Assembly (NCBI GenBank): GCA_031216915.1
Contig: CM062297.1
Span: forward strand, 182,784,083 to 182,848,082
Length of the DNA stretch: 64,000 nt
Reading direction: 5' to 3'
Source: Pictodentalium vernedei
Lineage: Eukaryota; Mollusca; Scaphopoda; Dentaliida; Dentaliidae
Position 1 is the first letter of the stretch. The number at the start of each line of letters is the position of its first letter. The notes below the pieces were generated by a model. That model saw only the letters and a list, made by a program, of their open reading frames with translations, did no database searches and had not been told where the DNA came from. This document shows, piece by piece, positions 53,398 through 63,800 of the stretch. Position numbers and translations under genes: made by a program.

Positions 53398-54535
53398 TTA
53401 ACCCTTTGAACCTTGGTGGTATCTTCCATGTCAGTTCAATGGCAGCAATTGGTAGAGTCCATATTTATTATTAGCTCAACTTGACAAAGTCAAGCTGAGC
53501 TATTGCCATCACTTCTCGTCCGTCGGTGTACGTACGTACATTAGTACGTACATCCACAATTTCCTTTGCCACACCACACAGGTCGCATTTCTGATCAAAT
53601 CACTTTGAAACCTGGTATGCTTGTTTGGGGTGACCTCTAGATGGGAGCTATCAAATTTTTTCCATTTCCGTCAAAAAATGTTGCCATGGCCAACGTTCTT
53701 AGAACTTAGTTTAGTCAGAAGACCTCAATATTTTCCTTTGGCACACTCTACAGGACACATTTATGATCGGATTGCTTTGAAACCTGGCATGCTTATTTGG
53801 GGGTGACCTCTAGATGGGAGCTATCGATTTTCTTCAATTTCCCGCAAAAAATGTTGCCACAGCCAACGTTCTTAGAACTTAGTTTAGTCAGACCTCAATA
53901 TTTCCCTTTGGCACACCCTACAGGGCACATTTATGATTAGATTGCTTTGAAACCTGGCATGCTTGTTTGGGATGACCTCTAGATGGGAGCTGTCGATTTT
54001 CTTCCATTTCTGTCTGTCAAAAAATGTTGCCGGTGGCAACAATCTTTGAACTTAGTTTAGTCAGGCATCAATATATTCCTTTGGCATGCCCTACAGGGCA
54101 CATTTATCATCAGATCGGTTTGAAACTTTGTATGCTTGTTTGGGGTTACCTCTAGATGGAAGCTATCAATTTTCGTTGATTTCCATCAAAAAAATGTTGC
54201 CACTGGCAATGACCTTCGATGAACTTAGTAAAAACTTAGCGCAGTTAAGCATCAATATTTCCCTTTTGACACTCCCTGGTCCCAGTGATCTTCAATTTTG
54301 CCATTTCACTTATAACTTACCAAGTTCAAGTTTGTCAAGTTGAGCTACAGTGTCATTGACACTTTCATTTGGGGTTAGACCAATTAATATTTTCAACGTG
54401 CAGCCTTAGGGCTGCACGTTGAAAATATTGATTGGTCTACACCACGCATTTACCTTGTAGCCATCCCGCTTAATGACATTTTGACGTAGCTTTTTACCTG
54501 GATGGAAAAATGGCCTCAGGTGTTCAAAGGGTTAA
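53398..54535. mobile_element. T2 MITE, copy 2, interrupted by HX-2
   Basis: TTAA at both ends; CCCTTTGAACCTTGGTGG left, '...caggtgttcaaaggg' right. The core palindrome 'ccaattaatattttcaacgt' / 'acgttgaaaatattgattgg' lies at 54381-54440. HX-2 is inserted left of the core. Confidence 0.85.
53473..54369 (+). mobile_element. HX-2 element, compact complete copy, nested in T2
   Basis: Left hairpin AGCTCAACTTGAC / GTCAAGCTGAGCT, then 'cgtccgtcggtgtacgtacg', then about four ~165-bp units with 'gaaacctggcatgcttgttt' and 'gacctctagatgggagct', then right end 'caagttgagct' + AGTGTCATTGACACT + TTCATT. Comparison with T2 copy 1 ('attatttggggg') shows insertion between T and T without target duplication. 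Confidence 0.75.
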
Positions 54536-54639
54536 TCAGCAAAAACAGATGCATTACTGTACATGAACTTAATCAGCAAAAGCAGCTGCATTGAGATTTT
54601 TACTCATTTCCAGGACAGGAAATGTTAATCTTAAAATTA

Positions 54640-54842
54640 CATAGCATTCAAAACTGATTCACAAAAATCATCTTTTCAGTTTTAGTATTTTTTCAAATTT
54701 TTCCTCAAAAACATAGAAAGAATCCCATTGAAACAAACTCATTTTTTTAGCTCATTTTAGTTAGGGTTCGTAAGCTATGTTATGGAGGTAATATAAATTT
54801 TTCAGTTATTCCAGGTTATTCAGGAATTTTTATTTTGCAAAG
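54640..54842. mobile_element. T1-beta, decayed copy
   Basis: 'aactgattcacaaaaatcat', 'tcctcaaaaacatag', a broken core ('ccattgaaacaaactca' / 'agctcattttagttaggg'), and 'cgtaagctatgtta'. Termini lost. Confidence 0.55.
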
Positions 54843-55103
54843 TTAACTGGTTGAGAGCTAAATTATTTTTCAAAGGTGATTTGAAATGTGAGTATTTTTG
54901 TTCAAAGATGCCACGCAGCCTGCAGATAGATTTTGTTCCAAAAACAATTATTTTGTTACAATTAATTGGAGAGTGCAAGCAGGCACTCTCCAATAAATTA
55001 TAACAAAAGCCTTTTATATAAATATATCTTTTCCACTACTAAAGTGGCTTTCCTCACTTTTCAATAGAGCCATGATAGTGGCTTTTAGCAATTAACCAGT
55101 TAA
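54843..55103. mobile_element. T4 MITE (TTAA site), uninterrupted copy
   Basis: TTAA at 54843-54846 and 55100-55103, ends CTGGTTGAGAG and '...gcaattaaccag'. Core palindrome (54955-55010): 'ttgttacaattaattggaga' with 'gtgc' / 'gcactctccaataaatt' with 'ataacaa'. It is the reference for the split copy at 37345-38065. Confidence 0.75.
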
Positions 55104-55374
55104 GGGTTATAATGTTTCCATTTTACCAGATCCTTATTTTTCCAAATACACACCAGTAGAAACAATTACCGGTATACATGTATCCTTTCCCACAGTGTCT
55201 GTAAATTGTAATTGTAAATTGTAAAATGCTTACAAGCACTCTTGAGGGAGATGATTTACATGTTCGTTACTCACAGAGGTTCATGTTTTCTTGGGATGGC
55301 ATTTCTGATTGTGATGTTCTTAATACACAAGAGAACTAATTATCCAGATCTTGTCTCTAGTGCTTAACCCCTTG
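55104..55374. other. Unassigned spacer
   Basis: Short repeats of 'attgtaaattgt' near 55205. No gene. Confidence 0.4.
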
Positions 55375-55550
55375 TGTGACTGTGGTGGCTTATTGGTCAT
55401 AGCATTGGACTTTAAACCGAAAGGTCAATCATTTGATTTCCCATGTGATGGCATGGTGGTGCTGTGTCCTAAGGTGTGCAATTGCTTTCAACTCCTGCTT
55501 GCTCTGCTTGTGCGGGGCTCCTGTTTTCAGGGAGGGGGGGGGGGGGGGTA
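55375..55550 (+). mobile_element. SINE-A head and partial body, ending in poly-G
   Basis: Head 'gtggcttattggtcatagc', 'actttaaaccgaaaggtc', weak box B, body 'gtgtcctaaggtgtgcaatt', then a G run (55535-55549). Tail absent. Confidence 0.65.
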
Positions 55551-55699
55551 AATTTAGCTTTAAATTCTCATATGGAAGAATGTCAGTAAGTTTCTTTGGG
55601 GCAATGAGAAATTTCTTCTTTCTGTACAGTTCTGCAGATTTGAGTGATTTGTTTGGTTAAGTTTCAGTTGGTTGAGTGACAATTCGTGCTGAATTAATA

Positions 55700-56095
55700 T
55701 AGAGTGATCTCCCTGTAGGAACTTGGGAGTGAAACAATGCATCTTCCAGGCCTGAAAATAAGCAGGCTGACATTCGCAGAATGAGGTCTCCAGAGGGTGA
55801 ATTTGATGATGGTCTCCCATACCATGGGCCAATTTATCCTCTGGGTACCTCTTTCTGTTTAGTTTTGAGACTCTGAGTCAGATTGAGGTTCACAAAGGGT
55901 AAATGTAGTGATGCTACCCTGCGGTGCAGGGTAGCATCACTAAATTCACCCTCTGGGGACCTCATTTTTGCAGATGACTTATTTTCAGGCTTGACATCTT
56001 CACTGTGGTTCACAAGTTGAGCTGTACTTGCAAAATAGGACCAAGTAACTAACAGCTGGAATGAGAGTCCAGTAAAGTCTCCAACATGATATTAA
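55700..56095 (+). mobile_element. Repeat C interrupted by H1
   Basis: 'ccctgtaggaacttgggagt' and 'gaaacaatgcatcttc' continue at 'actgtggttcacaagttgag' and 'cttgcaaaataggaccaagt' on the far side of H1. The rejoined order equals intact repeat C copies. Confidence 0.8.
55739..56001. mobile_element. H1 MITE (hAT-like), copy 2
   Basis: Element 55747-55993, ends CAGGCCTGAAAATAAG and (complement) CAAGCCTGAAAATAAG, flanked by GCATCTTC / ACATCTTC (8 bp, one mismatch). Core 'gtgatgctaccctg' / 'cagggtagcatcac'. It matches copy 1 (1153-1405) along its whole length. Confidence 0.9.
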
Positions 56096-56450
56096 TGATA
56101 ATAATAATAATATTTTTATTGTAGCCTGAAATCCACACATTGTGCTCTATGTGTGTACAAAATTGCAAAATGCCATTCAATTTCATTGTAACTTTATTGG
56201 CGATTTGAGATCCCTATAAATTAAATGGCCTTGACCCTTGTTCTTTCTTGCTTTCTGTGGTGAATTATGTTTGCATCCTGTTTCCCTGATTAGTCCCCTT
56301 GAATTGAGATCAGTCAGTCCTCCCAACACCATGTTGATCTGACTTAATGGGCCAATTTGCTTCTGTATACCCTTACACTGATTCAACAATCAAAACTTGT
56401 CCCAACCTTATAATTATGGCTGGCTAGATGTTTTTAACCTACAGTACAAG
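56096..56450. other. Unassigned spacer
   Basis: (ATA)n-like run at 56095-56115. No gene recognised. Confidence 0.45.
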
Positions 56451-56454
56451 TCAG

Positions 56455-56645
56455 AATAAGTTGTAGCATAACTGCAATGAACTAAGTATACTGCTGCTCC
56501 TGCACTGATCAGATCAGAATCTGACATCATCTTCTGGAAAGCTCTCAGTAAGAGCTTTCCAGAAAATGATGTCAACTTCTGGTCTTATCGGTGTAGAAAG
56601 AGAAAGATACATAGTTTATAGTGGTTATCCTACAATTTATTTTGA
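56455..56645. mobile_element. C1-core palindrome without C1 ends
   Basis: 'agaatctgacatcatcttct' with 'ggaaagctct' pairs with 'agagctttccagaaaatgat' and 'gtcaacttct'. It shares the palindrome and 'agcataac' / 'gttatcctac' arms with C1, but neither CAGCC..GGTAATTC terminus is present. Confidence 0.6.
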
Positions 56646-56689
56646 CTTGAACTGTAACATGCTCCTTTCTCTCATTTCAATCTCTTTGC

Positions 56690-56772
56690 TATCTGCTCTT
56701 ATTTTCTATTTCCCTCTCCCATCTCTCCTTTTCTCTGTCTGTCTGTCTCTGTCTCTCTGTGTCTGCCCATCA

Positions 56773-56812
<40 letters not shown>

Positions 56813-56815
56813 GTC
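56690..56815 (+). repeat. (CT)n / (CA)n low-complexity tract
   Basis: Pyrimidine-rich run with GTCT repeats, then about 15 CT units and 7 CA units. Confidence 0.95.
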
Positions 56816-57790
56816 TTGGTTTAGGGCTCCTTGAGGCCAACCACCCCTTTGGGCTACTCCATGGTACTCCTATTCTGTGAGCCACGATTGCCGATGCTGG
56901 AAGGGTAGGTGGTTGAGGCCCATAACTTTCGACCTTCCAATATCTATATCATTACCATCCATTTCATATTGATGATTCCCAACCCCACTCATAATATGAC
57001 CTCAGTGTTAACATCCTGCAAATGACATATTCGGTAAGAAATCTGTCAGTGCATCATAGGTATTTAATCTTTCTAATATGCTCTTTTAAAAGAATACCCT
57101 CCCCCCACACTCACACACACACTCTCCCACTCCCCCAGATATTATATACATGAAACTCAGTTCCAGTTGCCTTCAATTTTTTTAATTAAATATAAAAAAA
57201 CATTGTGTCTGGAATACACTTATTTTAACCATGAAAACAGGCAAAAACATGGATTTGTTACACCATGAATAATAATTATTGAGAAATACAGAAATGGCCA
57301 ATACATTTGATATAGAGGCAGATTAAGGTGGGGCGTACCTGGCTTGTGCAACCTCTGAAATTCTTCTAATTTAATAAAATTGGAGCCCACTCATTAACAT
57401 CATCAGGCATTTTGCTTGTGTTTTCTGAAGTAAAACTTGGTGATGACATATTATAATCCTGAGAATTATTGTTATAAATGTTTACTCCAATTTTCCCTGC
57501 TTCCAGTTACATCTCATGCAGGGACCCATACATAAATACTAAAATGGTTTGTTAAATATCATCCCTGAGTACCCAAGGTACCAGGTCGGTACCCCTATGT
57601 GCCGGAATATTTTTGGAAAATACCATGGCATACAAAACTATTTTTCTATGAGGGAAGCTTTCAGTGACTTTGATGGACACACAGGATTCCTCAAGTTTTT
57701 AGATCACCACATGGATATTGAAATTTCAATTATACTATATAAAAAAATCAGCAACAAATCCACTTATCTGAGTACGAAATGTGATGTGGG
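56816..57790. other. Unassigned stretch
   Basis: CACA/CCCC-rich patch at 57100-57140. The ORF at 57549-57896 enters a SINE at its 3' end and has no recognisable domain. No repeat boundaries seen. Confidence 0.45.
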
Positions 57791-57794
57791 GGCA

Positions 57795-57947
57795 GAGTTA
57801 GTAAGTTGGAGAGTCACAATTGCCCGCTGTTTGTCGGCGCTTCTCTTTGGGTACTATGGCTTCTTTCACTCAAAAAACTTACCAGACACGATGTGACCCT
57901 GGTTATTTAAAGTGTCATTAAACGCCAATAAACAAACCAATAATACC
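57795..57947 (+). mobile_element. SINE-A 3' fragment
   Basis: 'agagttagtaagttggagag' to 'ctttgggtactatggcttc' and tail 'gtcattaaacgccaat' + AAACAAACC. Confidence 0.75.
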
Positions 57948-58217
57948 CCTGCAGTGGTTTCTTAACATTTCAATAAGGTCAAATTTTAGGGTTTCAGTTC
58001 TCAACAGTTAATTCTGAAATGTTCATAAATACTGCTTACCACATTATTTGAATCAATGGTGAAAAATTGTTAGCGGTATCCTAAATTTAAAGATAAGAGA
58101 TTGCTCAAAAAAGTTTTGACAGTTTTCTTTACTCCTAACAAATTTGAAATTACACTTATCTTTAAAGATAATGGAGAACAAGGTACCATGCTGCATTGGT
58201 TCACCAATAATAAACAA

Positions 58218-58628
58218 GACTTAGGCCTAAAAAAATAAAAAATCTGTTTCTCAGGCCCTCCCGCATGGTCCTTTTGGCTGCCGCATGCTCTCTTTTTATA
58301 ACCAATTTAAACTTTAAAAAAATAAAAATTAAATAGTTTATGTCTGATATTTTACCCAAGTTAAAAATATTGATGAATTTGTCCATTGAGTGCAAGAAGG
58401 CTTTGCAACGCTTTAGCATTGCAAAGCCTTCTTGCACCCAAGGGATGAAATACACTACCACCCATGCTATTCTGTAGATTATGAGGCCTAAAACTTGAAC
58501 CAAGAACAAGAACTTTTGATGGCAAAAAAAAATTACTGAAATAAAAAATAAAATAAAAAACCGCTTGCCCGCATGCAATTTCTCAAATAATGGCCTGAGA
58601 AACAGAAGAACTACTTTGTGTGGCCTTA
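58218..58628 (+). mobile_element. G1 MITE, copy 3
   Basis: 'ttaggcctaaaaaaataaa', 'ctgtttctcaggccctcccg' at left; 'ggcctgagaaacagaag', 'ctttgtgtggcctta' at right. Core 'gcaagaaggctttgcaacgc' / 'gcattgcaaagccttcttgc', nearly perfect. About 405 bp. Confidence 0.85.
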
Positions 58629-58823
58629 TTTTGGGTGCTGAATATCAAACACTTCTGAAGACCATTCTCAAAGCTACTCATATATTCATAGGACCTCATA
58701 CATTTGATACCATAAAGATCTAAATTGGCCACTCATGCTCAAAACCATTTTCTCATTGGTTAGCAAAGTTGACTTGTGATCTTGAAGTCACAGGTTCAGA
58801 TGTTGCTGGAGGCATTTGCTTTG

Positions 58824-59069
58824 TACAGTACACTCACTGTGGACTGGTCGAAATCCATGCGTGGGCAGTGATGTCCATGCATGTGTTTATCATGTAATAA
58901 TAATTATCAGTAAAATTTTAATTAATGAAGCACTGGGTTGAACCCGGTGTTCATTGATTAAATTTTTTATGATTATTCCTATAATTAGTGGTTGGAATCT
59001 AATATTGTTGCATCCATGGAAATATTACCCACATGCAGTAAGTGACCAATCCACAGCGGCTGTACTTTA
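58824..59069 (+). mobile_element. M1 MITE, copy 7
   Basis: TA + CAGTACACTCACTGTGG at left; right end worn to 'gcggctgtactt'. Core 'taattaatgaagcactgggt' / 'acccggtgttcattgatta' has lost a base in the right arm. Confidence 0.75.
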
Positions 59070-59514
59070 TACAATAGCAAGACCTTTACTCACACCTGCT
59101 CATAGTTGGAAGAGGTTTTGCTCCAATAGCATCCCAGCATTTCTTTAGTGTGTACTTTTAAAACATGAAAAACAATCATCGAAATTCTGCACTATTCTCT
59201 ATCCTTTGGACTTGTACTGAAAGATACCAAATGGAAGGTAATGAAATAAATTTGCAATGAAAAAGAGTTCCCCTGTGCAAGAGAATCAATTATTAATATA
59301 TTTTTGATCACATTTGATAATCCTATGGGAGAGATGCTGTTAAAGTTTTAACAAAATTAATATATATGTACATTACGCACAGGTTATTTCGTACTCTGCT
59401 ATCCAGCGGGTGGTCAGCTACCTACACTACTGTGATAATCACACAAGTGGGCAGAGAATTACGACTGGTTCATGATCTGGTCACAATTATTCTCTCTATA
59501 CCTTCCTCCCTCCA
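59070..59514. other. Unassigned spacer
   Basis: No feature supported. Confidence 0.45.
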
Positions 59515-60205
59515 CAGGGCTTATATTTCATCTAAATTTGGGAGAATCCATTTAGTTTAAACAATATTTATTCAATAAGTATGCTATATGTTACAGGACT
59601 GAATACCAAAAACGTAACCGTATATATAGTGAACATCAAGAATATAACATACAAAAGACCATATTGGTATGTAATGAGGGGGATCTGACAGAAAGCTGGG
59701 AGCTTTTGTTTATCAGCATTTCTCGCGAAAATGGTTGCAAGAAACCATCCATACCTGCTGTGAGTGTCCCAGGATCCATTTCTCCATCATGGTTGAACCC
59801 CTGTTGTATACTGATAACACATGTTAGCCCTTTACCCAACACAGCTTTTTAATTTTTAAAATATGAACTGAATTTGATAACTTTTTTAAGATATAAACAA
59901 TATTTATCAATAAAACCTTATAAATATGGATGGCATTGGAACCAGCTCATTGAGCCGGTTACAAAGACAGCCATATTTGAACAATTTTACTGACTGAAAA
60001 AAATGTCAGGATATTTCAGGTCATGTTAGCCTTGTATTGGTTAATTTGCTGCTGATATGTTAGGTAAAGGGTTAAATTGACACAAATCTTTTCACGCGAA
60101 TCCTAGCAGAGATACAGTGAGAATCTACATGGGTTCTCGCTGGCTTTATTGCACTAATATTTGCGTGAATGGTTTCTCGGATTCTCATTGAATATTATAG
60201 CCCTG
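59515..60205 (+). mobile_element. C2 element, copy 2, carrying the same nested T1b
   Basis: CAGGGCTTATATTTCATC at left, '...gaatattatagccctg' at right. It follows copy 1 (31730-32271) from end to end, T1b included, except for ~170 extra bp at about 59557-59727 (starts 'tttaaacaatatttattc'). No target duplication is recognisable (left flank 'cctcca', right flank 'caaatg'). Confidence 0.8.
59824..60075. mobile_element. T1b MITE nested in C2 copy 2
   Basis: TTAG (decayed) at 59824-59827 and TTAA at 60072-60075; ends CCCTTTACCCAACAC and ATGTTAGGTAAAGGG. The core 'ttggaaccagctca' / 'tgagccggttacaa' has more mismatches than in copy 1. Confidence 0.85.
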
Positions 60206-60381
60206 CAAATGGGTAGAGAATCACAAATGCAGTTACAATTTTCTCTACACCTACCACCCTTCAACATTAAAATCTCACACGAAAAAGGGAAAACTATGAA
60301 CCAAAAAATGTTAGATAATATTTCCATTTGTTTTTCTTGATTTGATCTTGATTTCCTAATATTTAGTTCCGAAATCTTGGT

Positions 60382-60781
60382 TAGGCCTAAAAAAGTTAAA
60401 AATTTCTTTCTCAGGCCATCCTGTATGGTCCTTTTGGCTGCCCCACTCTGTCTTTTTATAACCAATGCAAACTTAAAAAAATAAAAATTAAATGGTTTAT
60501 GTTTGATATTTTACCCAAGTTAATAAAATTGATAAATTTGTTCCTTGATTTCCACTTTAGCTTTGCAAAGCATTTTTGTACTCAAGGGACAAAATACACC
60601 ACCACCAATGCTATTCTGTAGATTTTGTGGCCTAAAACATAAAACAAACCAAGAACATGAACTTTTGATGGCAAAGAAATAATTACAAAAATAAAAAATA
60701 AAATAGAAAACTACCTGCCCACATACAATTTTACAAAAAATGGCCTGAGAAAGAGAAGATCTACTTTGTGGGGCCTTATGT
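60382..60781 (+). mobile_element. G1 MITE, copy 4
   Basis: 'ttaggcctaaaaaagttaaa' left, 'gatctactttgtggggcctt' right. The core palindrome is broken: only 'agctttgcaaagcattttt' remains, with the right arm weak. Confidence 0.75.
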
Positions 60782-60847
60782 CATTTGATTACAGTGCAAA
60801 ATGAGAAGTCAGTCACTCGAGTGGTTGTTTATCCCTGCATTTTCAAA

Positions 60848-63800
60848 AAAATCAGTTTTCATCGAAAGGCTCCCAGATTATTCAATTCGAAACGTTTAAA
60901 CTGTGCTAATGTGTTCAGGTAACATATCTAGATTTGCATGAAGGTTTCGGAATTTTGATTTTGCCCCCGGTGGTTCCAGTGCAACCACTTTTATCATTAG
61001 AAAATCAGAGTTTTCATCGAAAGACTCCTTGGGTATTTAATTCGAAATTCTTAAACTATGCTAATGTGTTCAGGTAGCAACTCTAGATGTGCATGAAGGT
61101 TTCGGAATTTTTGCCCCCGGTGGTTCCAGTGGAACCACTTTTATCGTTAGAAAATCAGTTTTCATCGAAAGGCTCCTAGGGTATTCAATTCGAAACGTTT
61201 AAACTACGCTAATGTGTTCAGGTAACATATCTAGATTTGCATGAAGGTTTCGGAATTTTGATTTTGCCCCCGGTGGTTCCAGTGGAACCACTTTTATCAT
61301 TACAAAATCAGTTTTCATCAAAAGGCTCCTATGGTATCCAATTCAAAACGTTTAAACTATGCTAATGTGTTCAGGTAACATCTCTAGATGTGCATGAAGG
61401 TTTCGGAATTTTGATTTTGCCCCCGGTGGTTCCAGTGGAACCACTTTTATCGTTAGAAAATCAGTTTTCATCGAAAGGCTCCTAGGGTATTCAATTCGAA
61501 ACGTTTAAACTACGCTAATGTGTTCAGGTAACATATCTAGATTTGCATGAAGGTTTCGGAATTTTGATTTTGCCCCCGGTGGTTCCAGTGGTACCACTTT
61601 TATCATTAGAAAATCAGTTTTCATCGAAAGGCTCCTATGGTATTCAATTCGAAACGTTTAAACTATGCTAATGTGTTCAGGTAACATCTCTAGATGTGCA
61701 TGAAGGTTTCGGAATTTTGATTTTGCCCCCGGTGGTTCCAGTGGAACCACTTTTATCGTTAGAAAATCAGTTTTCATCGAAAGGCTCCTAGGGTATTCCA
61801 TTCGAAACGTTTAAACTACGCTAATGTGTTCAGGTAACATATCTAGATTTGCATGAAGGTTTCGAAATTTTGATTTTGCCCCCGGTGGTTCCAGTGCAAC
61901 CACTTTTATCATTAGAAAATCAATTTTCATCGAAAGGCTCCTACGGTATTCAATTCGAGACGTTTAAACTATGCTAATGTGTTCAGGTAACTTCTCTAGA
62001 TGTGCATGAAATTTTCGGAATTTTGATTTTGCCCCTGGTGGTTCCAGTGGAACCACTTTAATCGTTAGAAAATCAGGTTTCATCGAAAGGCTCCTAGGGT
62101 ATTCAATTCGAAAAGTTTAAACTATGCTAATGTGTTCAGGTAGCAACTCTAGGTGTGCATGAAGGTTTTGGAATTTTGATTTTTCCCCCGGTGGTTCCAG
62201 TGGAACCACTTTTATCGTTAGAAAATCAGTTTTCAGTGAAAGGCTCCTAGGGTATTCAATTCGAAATGTTTAAACTATGCTAATGTGTTCAGGTAACTTC
62301 ACTAGATGTGCATGAAGGTTTTGGAATTTTGATTTTGCCTCAGGTGGTTCCAGTGGAACCATTTTTATCGTTAGAAAATCAGTTTTCATCGAAAGGCTCC
62401 TAGGGTATTCAATTCAAAACGTTTAAACTATGCTAATGTGTTCAGGTAACATCTCTAGATGTGTTGAAGGTTTCAGAATTTTGATTTTGCTCCCGGTGGT
62501 TCCAGTGGAACCACTTTTATCATTAGAAAATCAGTTTTCATCGAAAGGCTCCTAGGGTATTCAATTCGAAATGCTTAAACTATGCTAATATGTTCAGGTA
62601 ACATCTCTAGATGTGCATGAAGGTTTTGGAATTTTGATTTTGCCCCCGGTGGTTCCAGTGGAACCACTTCTATCGTTAGAAAATCAGTTTTCATTGAAAG
62701 GCTCCTAGGGTATTTAATTTGAAATGCTTAAACTATGCTAATGTGTTCAGGTAGCAACTCTAGATGTGCATGAAGGTTTCGGAATTTTGATTTGGCCCCC
62801 GGTGGTTCCAGTGGAACCACTTTTATCGTTAGAAAATCAGTTTTCTTCGAAAGGCTCTTAGGGTATTCAATTTGAAACATTTAAACTATGCTAATGTGTT
62901 CAGATAACATCTCTAGATGTGCATGAAGGTTTCGGAATTTTGATTTTGCCCCCCGGTGGTTCCAGTGGAACCACTTTTATCGTTAGAAAATCAGTTTTCA
63001 TCGAAAGGCTCCTAGGGTATTTAATTCAAAACTTTAAAACTATGCTAAGGTGTTCAGGTAACATCTCTAGATGTGCATGAAGGTTTCAGAATTTTGATTT
63101 GGCCCCAGGTGGTTCCAGTGAAACCACTTTTATCGTTAGAAAATCAGTTTTCATCGAAAGTCTTCTAGGATATTTAATTTGAATCGTATAAACTATGCTA
63201 ATGTGTTCAGGTAACTTCTCTAGATGTGCATGAAGGTTTCGGAATTTTGATTTTGCCTCAGGTGGTTCCAGTGGAACCACTTTTATCGTTAGAAAATCAG
63301 TTTTCATCAAAAGGCACCTAGGGTATTTAATTCGAAATGTTTAAACTATGCTAATGTGTTCAGGTAACATCTCTAGATGTGTATGAAGGTTTCAGAATTT
63401 TGATTTTGCCCCCGGTGGTTCCAGTGGAACCATTTTTATCGTTAGAAAATCAGTTTTCATCGAAAGGCTCCTAGGGTATTCAATTCGAAACGCTTAAACT
63501 ATGCTAATGTGTTCAGGTAACATCTCTAGATGTGCATGAAGGTTTCAGAATTTTGATTTTGCGCCCAGGTGGTTCCAGTGGAACCACTTTTATCGTTAGA
63601 AAATCAGTTTTTATCGAAAGGCTCTTAGGATATTCAATTTGAAACGTTTAAACTATGCTAATGTGTTCAGATAACATCTCTAGATGTGCATGAAGGTTTC
63701 GGAATTTTGATTTTGCCCCCGGTGGTTCCAGTGGAACCACTTCTATCGTTAGAAAATCAGTTTTCATCGAAAGGCTCCTAGGGTATTTAATTTGAAACGC

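Noticed and set aside
57549..57896. 115-codon ORF as a gene
   Set aside because: Its last third is a SINE-A fragment and no domain is visible.
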